Notes: generated by a model from the sequence alone, not told the origin. Shown: positions 1-8,242, counted from the stretch's first letter. The stretch is DNA of 48,105 nt from an uncultured Acetatifactor sp. (GCA_910580225.1 CAJTXE010000015.1:1-48105); one strand, 5' to 3'. Made by a program: numbers and translations.

Positions 1-2
1 AG

Positions 3-170
3 AAAAAGGAAAATGAGAATCCGAGTGTGGGAATGATATTATGTGCATCTAAAGAGGATGAAGTGGTTGAGTATGCTATGAGCAGAACATTGTCTCCAAT
101 GATGGTTTCAGAGTATCAACTCCAACTGCCGGAATTGATTAATATGCCTTTATTAGAGGATGATGAGTAA
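3..170 (+). CDS. YhcG/DUF1016-type PD-(D/E)XK nuclease family protein, C-terminal end only
   Basis: The frame is open from the window edge to TAA at 168-170 and gives the last 55 residues. The stretch NPSVGMILCASKEDEVVEY followed by AMSRTLSPMMVSEYQ matches the C-terminal core of the DUF1016 (YhcG) family, whose members carry a PD-(D/E)XK nuclease fold and are often found near restriction-modification or transposable genes. The N-terminal domain is outside the window, so start, length and partner genes cannot be judged. Family assignment is from recalled motif similarity; cellular role is not known with certainty. Confidence 0.75.
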   Translation, partial: KKENENPSVGMILCASKEDEVVEYAMSRTLSPMMVSEYQLQLPELINMPLLEDDE

Positions 171-246
171 AAAATTGTTCGTGGTGATGCCTGTGGGCAG
201 CATCAGGCTGCCTGCAGTGGAGATATAGGAGGGTTGGAAACCACAG

Positions 247-996
247 ATGATAAGCGCAATTATTTTTGATATGGACGGTACTTTGTACAATGAGACAGAT
301 GTAAAAATGACGGCGGAACTGGAAACGGCAGTATACCTGGCCGGCTGCTGCGACAGCTCCCCGGAGGCGGTTTACGACATTTTCCGAAAGGTGAAATCCC
401 GGGTGACAAGCGCCTGCAGGGGCCTGCCGGAGGCAAATGACAGAGCTAAATGGTATGATGCGGTCCTGGAGGAACTGGGAGTCGCCCGTGTCACGGGGGC
501 GGAATTGGCGGAATGCTATTGGCAGGCAGTGTATGACAATATGAAGCCTTTTGCGGATTTCCTCTACGTGCTGCCCGGGCTGCAGGAAAAGTACGGATTG
601 TATTTGCTGACAGATGAGCTGCGGGCAATACAGGAACGGAAGCTCCAATGTCTGGGACTGGAGCATGTGTTCCTGAAAACCGTGTCGGCGCAGGAAATCG
701 GGTCCACAAAACCAAGTGAGAAATGCTACAGGTATATCACAGAAATTATAGGTGAACCGGTAGAAAATATACTGGTAGTGGGAGATAATCCCGGAGCGGA
801 CATCAGGGGCGGGAACCTGGCAGGGATGCACACGGCTTGGCTGAAGCGGGGCAAATACCATTATTATCAGCAGGAACCGGAGGAAAAGCCGGAGATTGTT
901 TTTACCAATTACTTACAATTGCCGGGAAAAATAGAAGCGTTGGAGCAGAAAAGCCATTTTCAGGCCGAAAGAAGGGGAGAAAGGGTAAGTATATGA
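247..996 (+). CDS. HAD superfamily hydrolase
   Basis: 249 aa. The haloacid dehalogenase motifs are all visible: motif I DMDGT with nucleophile D8 and acid/base D10, motif II Thr122 in LLTDE, motif III Lys155 in GSTKPSE, motif IV VVGDNPGAD with D180 and D185. A helical cap lies between motifs I and II (about residues 16-100), as in subfamily I phosphatases that act on small phosphorylated metabolites. The ATG at 247 follows AGGAGGG at 227-233 with a rather long spacing. The stop overlaps the next start (ATGA), so the two genes are translationally coupled. Substrate cannot be predicted. The last 40 residues are basic and poorly conserved-looking. Confidence 0.9.
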   Translation: MISAIIFDMDGTLYNETDVKMTAELETAVYLAGCCDSSPEAVYDIFRKVKSRVTSACRGLPEANDRAKWYDAVLEELGVARVTGAELAECYWQAVYDNMKPFADFLYVLPGLQEKYGLYLLTDELRAIQERKLQCLGLEHVFLKTVSAQEIGSTKPSEKCYRYITEIIGEPVENILVVGDNPGADIRGGNLAGMHTAWLKRGKYHYYQQEPEEKPEIVFTNYLQLPGKIEALEQKSHFQAERRGERVSI

Positions 997-1412
997 TCGA
1001 TATACAGGATAAAAATTACTGTCCTGCCATCAATGAAGTTAGCGAATATGTGAGAAATCCTGTTTTTATGGAATTTTGTTCGGAAATCAGGGAGATGTAT
1101 CAGTGTACTGAAAAAGTGGAATACAGTTCCTGCAGTTGGGAAAAGGGTTGGAATATCAAATGGAAAAAGGCGGGAAAGACATTGTGTACCCTGTATCCCA
1201 AAGAAGGCTTTTTTAAGGTTCTGGTGGTGGTAGGGCAAAAAGAAAAAGGGCCGGTGGAGGCAATATTGCCGGAATGTACCGCTGCATTAGGGAATCTATA
1301 TAGGGAGACACAGGAAGGAAACGGACAGAGATGGCTGATGATTGACATAGAGGATAAGGATGGTTTGTATCAAGATGTTTTCCGCCTGATCAAAATCCGC
1401 AGAAACAGTTAA
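993..1412 (+). CDS. DUF3788 family protein
   Basis: 139 aa, soluble. The core (YQCTEKVEYSSCSWEKGWNI, then WKKAGKTLCTLYPKEGFF) is the signature of DUF3788, small Firmicute proteins of unknown function that resemble the DUF1801/YdhG-like fold. I chose ATG 993 because it overlaps the HAD stop by 4 nt and starts exactly where family members start; a longer frame upstream to 837 only shadows the HAD gene. No catalytic residues can be named. Coupling to the HAD gene suggests co-expression, but the pairing gives no firm functional clue. Confidence 0.82.
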   Translation: MIDIQDKNYCPAINEVSEYVRNPVFMEFCSEIREMYQCTEKVEYSSCSWEKGWNIKWKKAGKTLCTLYPKEGFFKVLVVVGQKEKGPVEAILPECTAALGNLYRETQEGNGQRWLMIDIEDKDGLYQDVFRLIKIRRNS

Positions 1413-1587
1413 AATCCCTTTGCGGGACTGCCAATGCAGCGGTACCCGGGCAGCCACAGGCAGCATATGTACTGTGCACTGTACGGTGGCAGGTTGTATC
1501 TTTAGGAAGCGATGTTTTACATAAAATTGCGGGGCAGAAGGGGAACTTTGCGGGGCAGATGGAGAATTATAAACAGGGAGGTGGACT

Positions 1588-2904
1588 TTGGTTTATTTTG
1601 ATAACGGAAAAATCCGGGTGCGGGATATGAAGTACACGGACGCCCGGGAGTTCTGGGAGGAAGAACGGGCACAGGGATGGCATTCGGAGATCAGCAAATT
1701 CCGGATGCGGCTTGAAGATCAGAAATCCGGGAAATCCCTGTCACTGACGGCAGAATATCTTGGAAATCCGGCAGGTTATATCCATGTATATCCGGATGCC
1801 CAAAACGGGGCCTTCGGCGGAAGCGGTTATCCGGAAATCGTGGATTTTGCAGTATTGGAAAAATACCGCCGTTTTGGTATCGGCAGCAAACTTATGGACA
1901 TTGCGGAAGAAATTGCCAGGCGGTACGCCCATCGGGTTTACCTTGGGGTGGGGCTTCACAGCGGATACGGGAGCGCCCAGAGAATGTATGTAAAGCGGGG
2001 CTATATCCCCGACGGAAGCGGCGTCTGGTACAATGACGCGGTGTGTGAGCCGTATGCGGACTGCTGCAACAATGATGATCTGGTATTGTATTTGTCAAAG
2101 GCATTCCAGACGTCGGAAGCTTTGGAGCAAAGCGCAGAGCAGGTTTTTATGGCGGAAATAACGGCCCTTACCCCCAGTCAGCTCTATATCAGTCAGAAGA
2201 AACTAACTGATGTGCGCAGCTGGTTTCAAAGCCCCCGGGACATAGAGAAAATGGAGCCTGTCCCCGTGAGAAGTCTGGCGGGGCGTCTGCTCCTGACAGA
2301 CGGTCATACCCGGGCGGCAGCGGCATTTTTATATGGGCTGAAAGCCATCCCCTGCGTGTGGGACAGGGATGATCTGGACTGGGCGGCCTATGCCGCGGAT
2401 ATCAATATGTGCGCGGAGGAGGGAATCCTGTCCGTGGAAAAACTGGCGGCACGAATCGTCTCTGCCCCGGACTATAAACGCCTTTGGAATGACAGATGCG
2501 ACGCATTATATGACGAATGGTACTATCAAGTGCTGAAACAGGATGAGGAGATCATTTATTTTACCCGGAGACCGGTATTGGACCCGAATCCTGTCCTGCC
2601 CTCTGGGTGGGAGATCCGCTCCATGGGAACAGAACCAGAGGATATCGAATATTTTCAGCTGTATCAGGACGGCGTTCCGGCGGCCAGGGGCTGCATAGAG
2701 CGATATTCCTTTGCATTCTGGGAAGCGGCGGATATCAGAACCTATGAGGAATTCCGCGGAAAGGGATTCGGCACGGCGATGACGGCATATCTTACCAACC
2801 GCATTGTAGCCGCAGGGAAGACCGCCACCTGCCGTACCCGGCCTGAAAACGTCCCCATGCGCTGTGCCATTGAAAAATGCGGCTATGAGAGACTGTATGA
2901 GTGA
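1588..2904 (+). CDS. Fusion: GNAT acetyltransferase - ParB-like domain - GNAT acetyltransferase
   Basis: 438 aa from a TTG start, with GGGAGGTGG at 1576-1584 just upstream. Residues about 1-175 form a GNAT domain with the acetyl-CoA loop in EKYRRFGIGSKLMDIAEEIA and a C-terminal YVKRGYIPDGSGVWY. Residues about 185-310 resemble a ParB-like domain: SPQ-type entry, then PVRSLAGRLLLTDGHTRAAA, where the DGHTR motif parallels the GxxR box of ParB-type CTP/nucleotide-binding folds. Residues about 325-438 form a second GNAT domain with YEEFRGKGFGTAMTAYLT. Both acetyltransferase loops look intact. Free-standing GNATs and ParB-GNAT proteins exist separately in related bacteria; here all three are in one chain. 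Substrates are unknown. Confidence 0.8.
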   Translation: MVYFDNGKIRVRDMKYTDAREFWEEERAQGWHSEISKFRMRLEDQKSGKSLSLTAEYLGNPAGYIHVYPDAQNGAFGGSGYPEIVDFAVLEKYRRFGIGSKLMDIAEEIARRYAHRVYLGVGLHSGYGSAQRMYVKRGYIPDGSGVWYNDAVCEPYADCCNNDDLVLYLSKAFQTSEALEQSAEQVFMAEITALTPSQLYISQKKLTDVRSWFQSPRDIEKMEPVPVRSLAGRLLLTDGHTRAAAAFLYGLKAIPCVWDRDDLDWAAYAADINMCAEEGILSVEKLAARIVSAPDYKRLWNDRCDALYDEWYYQVLKQDEEIIYFTRRPVLDPNPVLPSGWEIRSMGTEPEDIEYFQLYQDGVPAARGCIERYSFAFWEAADIRTYEEFRGKGFGTAMTAYLTNRIVAAGKTATCRTRPENVPMRCAIEKCGYERLYE

Positions 2905-3043
2905 GGGCCGATGAAGGGTCTCACAGCAGGCCGCTCTGTCTCCACTGTTTGGGGAAGCGCCGATGGGGGCGTGCCGGGATTGATCTGCAGCAGACTGCAG
3001 TAAAGGAACAATTGATCAAATAGAAATCAGGAGGTACATAAGA

Positions 3044-3376
3044 ATGAACGAAATGATTGGATATTGTGGGTTGGACTGTGAAAAATGCGACGCATACCTT
3101 GCGACAGTCAATGACGATCAGGCATTGCGTGAAAAAACGGCAAAATTATGGGCAGAGTTAAATGACGCGCCCATTCTGCCGGAACATATCAACTGTCAGG
3201 GATGCCGTGTTGACGGGATCAAAACGGTATTTTGCGACAGCATGTGCGAAATTCGCCAGTGCGCGCTGAAAAAAAGTGTGACCACATGCGGAGACTGTCC
3301 GGAACTGGAAAACTGCCGGACTATGGGAGAGGTTCTCTCAAACAATCCCGAAATTCTGGAGAATTTGAAAGAATAA
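3044..3376 (+). CDS. DUF3795 family cysteine-rich protein
   Basis: 110 aa. Starts MNEMIGYCGLDCEKCDAYLA and carries further paired cysteines (CQGC, CDSMCEIRQC, CGDCPELENC), the pattern of DUF3795, small proteins thought to bind a metal or Fe-S cluster through these cysteines. The ATG is preceded by AGGAGG at 3030-3035. Function unknown; no membrane segment. A fragment of a different gene follows immediately in the same frame. Confidence 0.85.
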   Translation: MNEMIGYCGLDCEKCDAYLATVNDDQALREKTAKLWAELNDAPILPEHINCQGCRVDGIKTVFCDSMCEIRQCALKKSVTTCGDCPELENCRTMGEVLSNNPEILENLKE

Positions 3377-3400
3377 ACAGCAGAGCCGATATGGTCTGAA

Positions 3401-3646
3401 GAGAATCGGAAAAGAGACGGCCTTCCCTATCTGACAGCCACCCATGACAGAAACAATCCCAGGAGCGGGGGCGTGATGCGGAATCTGGGGATGGTCTATC
3501 AGTATTCCTATGCGGAACAGTGGCAGCCTAAGGATATTCCTGTGGTGTTCAGAATGTATCAGTTGAATCTCAACGGCAGCAAAGCCCGGGTTTACAGAAA
3601 ATACTGGGACACCTCCGCCGTTCATTTTGTGGAGAAAATGAAATAA
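3401..3646 (+). pseudogene. C-terminal fragment of a GNAT (RimJ/RimL-type) acetyltransferase
   Basis: Reading from 3401 to TAA at 3644-3646 gives a chain containing NLGMVYQYSYAEQWQPKD, VVFRMYQLNLNG and YRKYWD, the usual end of Firmicute GNAT acetyltransferases. The acetyl-CoA-binding half and any start codon are missing; the frame follows the stop of the DUF3795 gene directly. I read this as a remnant left by deletion of the 5' part of a GNAT gene, with the DUF3795 gene now joined to it. Confidence 0.7.
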
Positions 3647-3755
3647 GAGGTGAAACAGGCTTGCAAAGCTCTATGAGGCGGAAAGGACCTGGGGTATCAG
3701 ATGATGGGGAAGCAGGAAAAGAACAGGTGATATAAGGACAGGAGGGGACCAGTGG

Positions 3756-3950
3756 ATGGTAAACCGGCAGTTGGAAATCATTTACATCTTAATGAACAAG
3801 AGTTCGGTGACAGCGGAAGAACTGGCGGCGCATTTCGAGGTGTCCACCCGCACCGTCTACCGGGACATTGACAGCCTGTCCATGGCGGGATTCCCGGTGT
3901 ATGCCAGCAGGGGCAAGGGCGGAGGCATCCGTCTCATGGAGCTTAGGTAA
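3756..3950 (+). pseudogene. Truncated copy of the WYL/HTH regulator (N-terminal DNA-binding part only)
   Basis: 62 of its 64 residues are identical to the start of the complete regulator at 10322, and over about 188 bp the two DNAs differ at only about 2 positions. It holds the HTH_11/DeoR-like winged helix (VTAEELAAHFEVSTRTVYRD) and stops at LMELR where the complete gene continues with the WYL region. It could still make a 64-aa DNA-binding peptide that competes with the full protein, but a decayed segmental duplicate is simpler. A good ribosome site (GGAGGGG at 3743-3749) precedes it. Confidence 0.75.
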
Positions 3951-4007
3951 TTGACGCATAGAAAACCAGGGGGGAAACGGCTGACTGCTTTCCTCCGGAG
4001 TTTTTGT

Positions 4008-4108
4008 GCGCAGGCCCGTGCACAAAGTACGACTCCTCGTACCTGGAAGTTTGTCGTTAAAGCGGCGCACGGGCCGCGCGGCGAGCAGGAATAAAATCTC
4101 CCCTGCTC
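4008..4108. repeat. 101-bp structured dispersed repeat, copy 1
   Basis: About 86% identical over 101 bp to the copy at 11283-11383. Visible stems: GGCCCGTGC 4013-4021 with GCACGGGCC 4067-4075; an inner GTACG/CGTAC hairpin (4027-4031 with 4038-4042); and GAGCAGG 4083-4089 with CCTGCTC 4102-4108. It lies between the truncated regulator and the 3' end of the minus-strand ABC gene, so the last stem could also end transcription of that gene. Confidence 0.75.
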
Positions 4109-4110
4109 AA

Positions 4111-5846
4111 TTACTGCTCAAAAAAATCATTCTCCCGGAACTGCAGGGAGTACAGTTGTTTGTAGGTGCCGTCGGCGTCCATCAGCTCCTGGTGGGTTCC
4201 CCGTTCCATAATACGCCCGTTTATGACTACAGCGATTTCGTCCGCGTTGCGGATGGTGGAGAGACGATGGGCTACCACCAGGGTGGTGCGGCCCCTGCAC
4301 AGTTCGTCCAGGGCCTGCTGAATCAGCACTTCGGTGGTATTGTCCAGGGCACTGGTGGCCTCGTCCAGAATCAGAATGGCGGGATTTTTCAGGAATACCC
4401 GGGCGATGCTAAGGCGCTGCTTCTGGCCGCCGGAGAGCTTGACGCCCCTTTCGCCGATTTCCGTGTCGTAGCCCTTTTCCAGGGTCATGATGTAATCGTG
4501 GATATTGGCCCGGCGGACTGCCTCATAGACTTCTTCCTGGGTGGCGTCAGGGCGTCAGTAGAGGATGTTTTCCCGGATGGTGCCCACGAAGAGGAACACG
4601 TCCTGCTGTACGATGCCGATATTGCGGCGGACGGATTCCATGGTCAGGCTGCGGATGTCCTGGCCGTCGATAAGGATGGAGCCGTCGCCTTCCTGGATTT
4701 TGTAGAAATTGGGCAGCAGATGGCACAGGGTGGTTTTTCCGCCGCCGGAAGGGCCAACCAGTGCCAGTTTGCGGCCTTTTTCCAGGCGCAGGTTGATGTT
4801 GTGGAGCACCTCCTTGGAGGGATCATAGGCATAGGTGACGTTCTGAAATTCAATGACGCCCTGCACATTGGTGAGTTCCTTTGCGTCAGGGGCGTCGGTT
4901 TCCGGCGCTTCGTCCATGATTTCCACAAACCGCTTGAAGCCGCTGACGCCGTTCTGGAACTGTTCCATAAAGCCGATGAGGGTGTTCACCGGATTGATGA
5001 ACAGGTTCACGGAGACGATAAAGGTGGAATAATCTCCGAAGGATATCCTGCCGTCATACAGGAACAGGCCTCCTGCAATGAGGATGAACACATTGAAGAT
5101 ATCCGTCACAAAGGCAGTGGAAGAGTGGAACTGGGCCATGGCCCGGTAAGCCCGGCGGGAGGCATCCACAAACTGCCTGTCGCCCTCCCGGAATTTCTCC
5201 ACCTCCCGGGCGCTGTTGGTATAGGCCTTGGTGACGCGGATGCCGGTGACGCTGCTCTCCACGGCGGCATTGATGGTGGCGTTGCTCTTGCGGCGATCGT
5301 CAAAGGCACGGCTCATGGCCCGGCGGAAGTGCAGGGTGACCACCACCAGAACCGGAACACAGGCAAAGATAATCAGGGTCAGGATGGGATCGATCAAAAA
5401 CAGGTAGGCAAAGGACAGCAGGATCATCACCGAGCTGATGAGCAGGTTTTCCGGGCCGTGGTGGGCCAGTTCGCAGACCTCGAACAGATCACTGGTGATG
5501 CGGTCATGATGCGGCCGGTTTCGTGGTTGTCGTAAAAGGTAAAGGGCTGTTTCTCCAGATGTGCGAACAGATCCTGGCGCATCTGGGACTGCATCTGCAC
5601 GCCGATGATATGGCCGTAGTACTGCACGAAAAAGCGCAGCAGCATGCGGACTATGTACAGGGTAAGCACCACCAGGCCCGCAATGACAATGGTGGAGTAC
5701 ATTTTTTCCGGGATATAAATATTGAGCATCTTGTTGGTCACGATGGGGTATACCATGCCGATAACGGAGATGAGCAGGGATGCCAGCATGTCCAGGGCAA
5801 GCATCTTTTTGTGCGGTTTGTAGTAGTAAATAAAGCGTTTTAACAT
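4111..5846 (-). pseudogene. ABC exporter (fused membrane and ATPase domains), disrupted twice
   Basis: Restored, this is about 578 aa: an MsbA/MdlB-like half-exporter starting MLKRFIYYYKPHKKM, six membrane helices to about residue 320, then an ATPase domain with Walker A GPSGGGKTT, Q-loop IVQQD, signature LSGGQKQR, Walker B ILILDEATSALD and H-loop AHRLST. Two lesions: one C is missing after GRIMT (near 5502, minus strand), which shifts the frame; and TGA at 4555-4557 replaces the Gly codon expected in ENILYGRPDAT. The stop codon is 3 nt from an ArsR-family gene upstream, so it was an ArsR-controlled exporter. Either lesion alone would abolish the full protein. Confidence 0.88.
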
Positions 5847-5850
5847 GAAT

Positions 5851-6210
5851 TCAGTCTTCCTTTCCTCTTTTTTCCGGCGGTACATAGGATTTGCAGCGCA
5901 GATATTCCGACTCCGGGCAGCCGTAGAACGGGCCGTCACAGGGCCTGCGCTGTATGGTCCGGAGCTGTTCCAGTTCGGCGATGACCTGGCCCAGTGCATC
6001 CTTGTCCAGACGGTAATGGGTGTAGTAGCCTTTTTTGATGCCGTGCACCAGACCTGCCTCCCGCAGGATTTTCAGGTGTTGGGACACCGCGGATTCGGAC
6101 AGGCCGCTTTTTACCGCCAGTGCGCGGACGCAGTAGCTCCGGCAGGACATCAGCTGCAGCAGCTGATATCTTCTGGGTTCTCCCAGGGCCTTCAGGATTT
6201 TTTCATCCAC
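5851..6210 (-). CDS. ArsR/SmtB-family winged-helix repressor
   Basis: 119 aa. ArsR-type HTH with ALGEPRRYQLLQLMSCRSYC and recognition-helix region LSESAVSQHLKILREAGLV, followed by the wing YYTHYRLD. Cysteines at CRSYC near the first helices and CDGPFYGCPESEYLRC near the C-terminus could be a metal or redox site; this is inference. It sits 4 nt upstream of the exporter pseudogene and presumably auto-regulates that operon; it may now be a repressor without a working target. Confidence 0.87.
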   Translation of the reverse strand: MDEKILKALGEPRRYQLLQLMSCRSYCVRALAVKSGLSESAVSQHLKILREAGLVHGIKKGYYTHYRLDKDALGQVIAELEQLRTIQRRPCDGPFYGCPESEYLRCKSYVPPEKRGKED

Positions 6211-6294
6211 ATTTCGTTTCCTCCATTCTGTAAAAAAGTAAGAAACCGGATACCGCCGGGCAGTGCCCGGGGTACGGTTCTATTACACCAGAAT

Positions 6295-6340
6295 ATTATA
6301 CCAGATGAAATTAAATTAGCAAGCACTGAATTAAATTAGA
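6295..6340 (-). promoter_or_regulatory. Promoter and direct-repeat operator candidate of the ArsR-ABC operon
   Basis: On the minus strand TTGCTA (6317-6322) and TATAAT (6295-6300, preceded by TGG, an extended -10) are 16 bp apart. Two near-identical direct repeats containing GAATTAAATTAG-like sequence (plus strand 6306-6319 and 6328-6340) are about 21-22 bp apart, two helical turns, and overlap the -35. Such placement fits repressor binding by the downstream ArsR protein. Confidence 0.55.
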
Positions 6341-6369
6341 AGAAAAGAATTTGAAGAGGTGCAGATGAA

Positions 6370-6726
6370 TTATGAGGATGGGGCAGCGCCGGCTCTCGCT
6401 TTTTGAATGACGGACTTTGCCTCGTCTTTTCCGAGTACCCTGCCATAGGACACCACTTTTCCGTCCACAACCAGGGCCGGGGTGGTCATTACACCGTAGG
6501 CGGCGATCTGTGCGAAGTCAGTTACGTGGTCAATGGCGGTGTCCATCCCCAGTTCTGCCAGTGCCTCACGGACGGCCGCCTCCAAAGCGTTGCATTTGGC
6601 GCACCCGGAACCAAGCACCCTGACGCCCGGGGCTGCGGCTTCAGCCTGCTTCATGGTTTCCGGGGTACAGCTGCCGCCACAGCAGCAGGATTTTGTTTCT
6701 TCTTTTTTCTTGTTGAACAGTCCCAT
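6370..6726 (-). CDS. Thioredoxin-like redox-active disulfide protein
   Basis: 118 aa. After a Cys-rich N-terminus (KSCCCGGSCTPE) comes a thioredoxin fold of the small redox-active disulfide protein 2 type: VRVLGSGCAKCNAL with the CxxC pair, and the cis-Pro loop VMTTPALVVDGKVVSYGRV. It probably shuttles electrons or binds metal for the neighbouring permease, a pairing common beside DUF318/ArsP permeases. It is the last gene of the minus-strand operon and its ribosome site comes from a repeat element (see 6735-6782). Confidence 0.88.
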   Translation of the reverse strand: MGLFNKKKEETKSCCCGGSCTPETMKQAEAAAPGVRVLGSGCAKCNALEAAVREALAELGMDTAIDHVTDFAQIAAYGVMTTPALVVDGKVVSYGRVLGKDEAKSVIQKARAGAAPSS

Positions 6727-6734
6727 AAAATATT

Positions 6735-6782
6735 CCTCCTGGTTTAAATTGTTTCGCGATAGCGCTAAAGGGTAAAGCCGGC
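6735..6782 (-). repeat. Hairpin element ending in a Shine-Dalgarno sequence, copy C
   Basis: On the minus strand: GGCTTTACCCTTTAGCGC, TATCGCGAAAC, then an AT-rich link and AGGAGG 8 nt before the thioredoxin-like gene. The same core stands before the second ABC gene (20248-20307) and before cas8e (38172-38303). Core hairpin: GCG-CTAT-CGC, extended by TTT/AAA around a bulge. Confidence 0.7.
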
Positions 6783-6787
6783 TATAA

Positions 6788-7789
6788 TTATATCAGTAAA
6801 AACTGGAACACATTAAACAGGTAGCCGACTATAATAATGCCTGTGGTACAAATGCCGATGAACAGGGCAAGCAGTTTCGGCCTGACTGCCTTGCGGAGCA
6901 TAATCATGGAGGGCAGGCTTAAGGTGGTGACGGCCATCATAAAGGAGAGGATTGTGCCAAGCTGTGCCCCCTTGTACAGCAGGGCCTCCGCCACAGGGAT
7001 GGTGCCGAAAATGTCGGCATACATGGGTACGCCCACCAGTGCGGCAAGGATAACGCCGAATGGATTGCTGCCGCCCAGTACAGCCGCAATGATGTTTTCC
7101 GGAATCCAGTTGTGAATGACTGCGCCAATGCCGACGCCTGCCAGAATATACGGGAATACTTTCCGGAATGTGGAAGCCACCTGTTCTCGGGCAAACTGAA
7201 GCCGTTCCCGCTTTGTCAGCCCAGGGGACTCAATATCCACAATGGAGGCGCTGCGGACGAACTCCTCCACATATGGCTCCATGTGCAGCTTCTCAATCAG
7301 CGTACCGCCTGCTACGGCGATTACCAGTCCCACCGCCACATAGACAAGGGCTACCTTTGCGCCGAAAATGCTCATTAAGAGGATAAGGCTGCCAAGGTCT
7401 ACCATGGGGGAGGAAATCAGGAAAGAGAAGGTTACCCCCAGAGGCAGCCCTGCACTGGTAAAGCCGATAAACAGCGGGATGGAAGAGCAGGAGCAGAACG
7501 GTGTCACTGTGCCTAACAGGGCGGAGATGATATTTGCGCCCACACCGTGAAAACGGTCCAATATCCGCCTGCTCCGTTCCGGCGGGAAGTAGCTCTGCAG
7601 GTAGGAAATGACGAAAATCAGGAAGCAGAGCAGCACCGTGATTTTCAACACGTCATAGAGGAAAAACTGAACACTCCCTCCTATACGCCCTCCCACATCC
7701 AGTCCCAACAGGGAAAGGCCTTTTCCCATCAGTTCATTCAGCCATTTCATGCCTAAAACCTGGTCCTGGATAAACTGCCAAACGCCCAT
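6788..7789 (-). CDS. ArsP/DUF318-family permease
   Basis: About 333 aa with roughly eight hydrophobic helices. The motif TPFCSCSSIPLFIGF and the second half GVPMYADIFGTIPVAEAL are typical of PF03773 permeases, which include ArsP, an exporter of trivalent organoarsenicals; the conserved cysteines sit in the first motif. I chose ATG 7789 because GAGG lies 7 nt upstream; a TTG at 7822 overlaps the operator and lacks a site. Flanked by an ArsR repressor upstream and a thioredoxin-like protein downstream, it is likely a metalloid or related thiophilic-compound exporter. The exact substrate cannot be read from sequence. Confidence 0.85.
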   Translation of the reverse strand: MGVWQFIQDQVLGMKWLNELMGKGLSLLGLDVGGRIGGSVQFFLYDVLKITVLLCFLIFVISYLQSYFPPERSRRILDRFHGVGANIISALLGTVTPFCSCSSIPLFIGFTSAGLPLGVTFSFLISSPMVDLGSLILLMSIFGAKVALVYVAVGLVIAVAGGTLIEKLHMEPYVEEFVRSASIVDIESPGLTKRERLQFAREQVASTFRKVFPYILAGVGIGAVIHNWIPENIIAAVLGGSNPFGVILAALVGVPMYADIFGTIPVAEALLYKGAQLGTILSFMMAVTTLSLPSMIMLRKAVRPKLLALFIGICTTGIIIVGYLFNVFQFLLI

Positions 7790-7825
7790 AGAAAAACCTC
7801 GCTTTCCATTATGATTGAACAATAT

Positions 7826-7841
7826 ATCAAAAATTTTTGAT
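7826..7841. promoter_or_regulatory. Second ArsR-type operator, upstream of the permease gene
   Basis: A perfect 16-bp palindrome, ATCAAAAA joined to TTTTTGAT, 37 bp before the permease start. It matches the ATCAA-N6-TTGAT pattern of ArsR-family operators and the site at 8210-8225 in front of the repressor gene. Confidence 0.7.
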
Positions 7842-7855
7842 GTTTATGTCTAAAA

Positions 7856-7884
7856 GAAACGCCATCTTATTGTAATGGCGTTTC
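7856..7884 (-). terminator. Hairpin at the end of the ArsR gene (attenuator or terminator)
   Basis: Perfect 10-bp stem: GAAACGCCAT 7856-7865 with ATGGCGTTTC 7875-7884. Read on the minus strand it covers the last codons of the ArsR gene and is followed by only four T residues, so it may terminate partly and lower permease expression relative to the repressor. Confidence 0.55.
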
Positions 7885-8196
7885 GCTGTCACATGAAAGG
7901 CATCCGCCCTTCTGGTCTGTGTCCGGTGTGGTAATGGCCAGAAGCAGCTTCACGGCTTCCGCTCTGCCGGTCTCACTTAAACGGTAATGCGTCCATTTGC
8001 CCTCCTGGCGGCTCACGACAAGTCCGGAATCACATAAGATTTTCATGTGATACGACAGGCCGGATTGGGTCAGTTTCATTGGTTCCTGCAGAACACAGGC
8101 GCATTTCTCACCACTCCGCAGCTGCTCCAGAATGGCAAGGCGTTTTGGGTCACATAGGGCCTTGAAGACTTTGGCGTTTTCCTGGTAAGTACCCAT
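7867..8196 (-). CDS. ArsR-family metalloregulatory repressor
   Basis: 109 aa. Winged helix with LCDPKRLAILEQLRSGEKCACVL: the Cys pair in EKCACVL occupies the alpha-3 position where ArsR-type metal sensors bind As(III) or similar ions. Recognition helix KLTQSGLSYHMKILCDSGLV. A second Cys pair, GGCLSC, is near the C-terminus. First gene of the repressor / permease / thioredoxin operon; consensus promoter and operator lie directly upstream. Confidence 0.9.
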   Translation of the reverse strand: MGTYQENAKVFKALCDPKRLAILEQLRSGEKCACVLQEPMKLTQSGLSYHMKILCDSGLVVSRQEGKWTHYRLSETGRAEAVKLLLAITTPDTDQKGGCLSCDSETPLQ

Positions 8197-8209
8197 ACCG
8201 TTTCCTCAC

Positions 8210-8225
8210 ATCAAAGTTTTTTGAT
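8210..8225. promoter_or_regulatory. ArsR operator in front of the repressor gene
   Basis: ATCAAAG then TTTTTTGAT, a near-perfect 16-bp dyad of the same type as 7826-7841. It lies between the -10 element and the ribosome site of the repressor gene, the expected place for autorepression. Confidence 0.72.
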
Positions 8226-8242
8226 ATATCTTGCTATATCGT

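Noticed and set aside
171..246. Alternative stems TGATGC/GCATCA and GGCAGC/GCTGCC before the HAD gene
   Set aside because: They compete with each other and could suggest attenuation, but neither is followed by T residues or linked to a known riboswitch fold.
4555..4557. In-frame TGA as a selenocysteine codon in the ABC gene
   Set aside because: The position is a conserved Gly in ENILYGRPDAT, no SECIS-like hairpin was apparent, and the same gene has a separate frameshift. A nonsense change is simpler.
4006..5535. A 509-codon plus-strand open frame
   Set aside because: It lies antisense to the ABC exporter pseudogene, whose ATPase motifs are clear on the minus strand; its translation has no recognisable domain and has shadow-frame composition.
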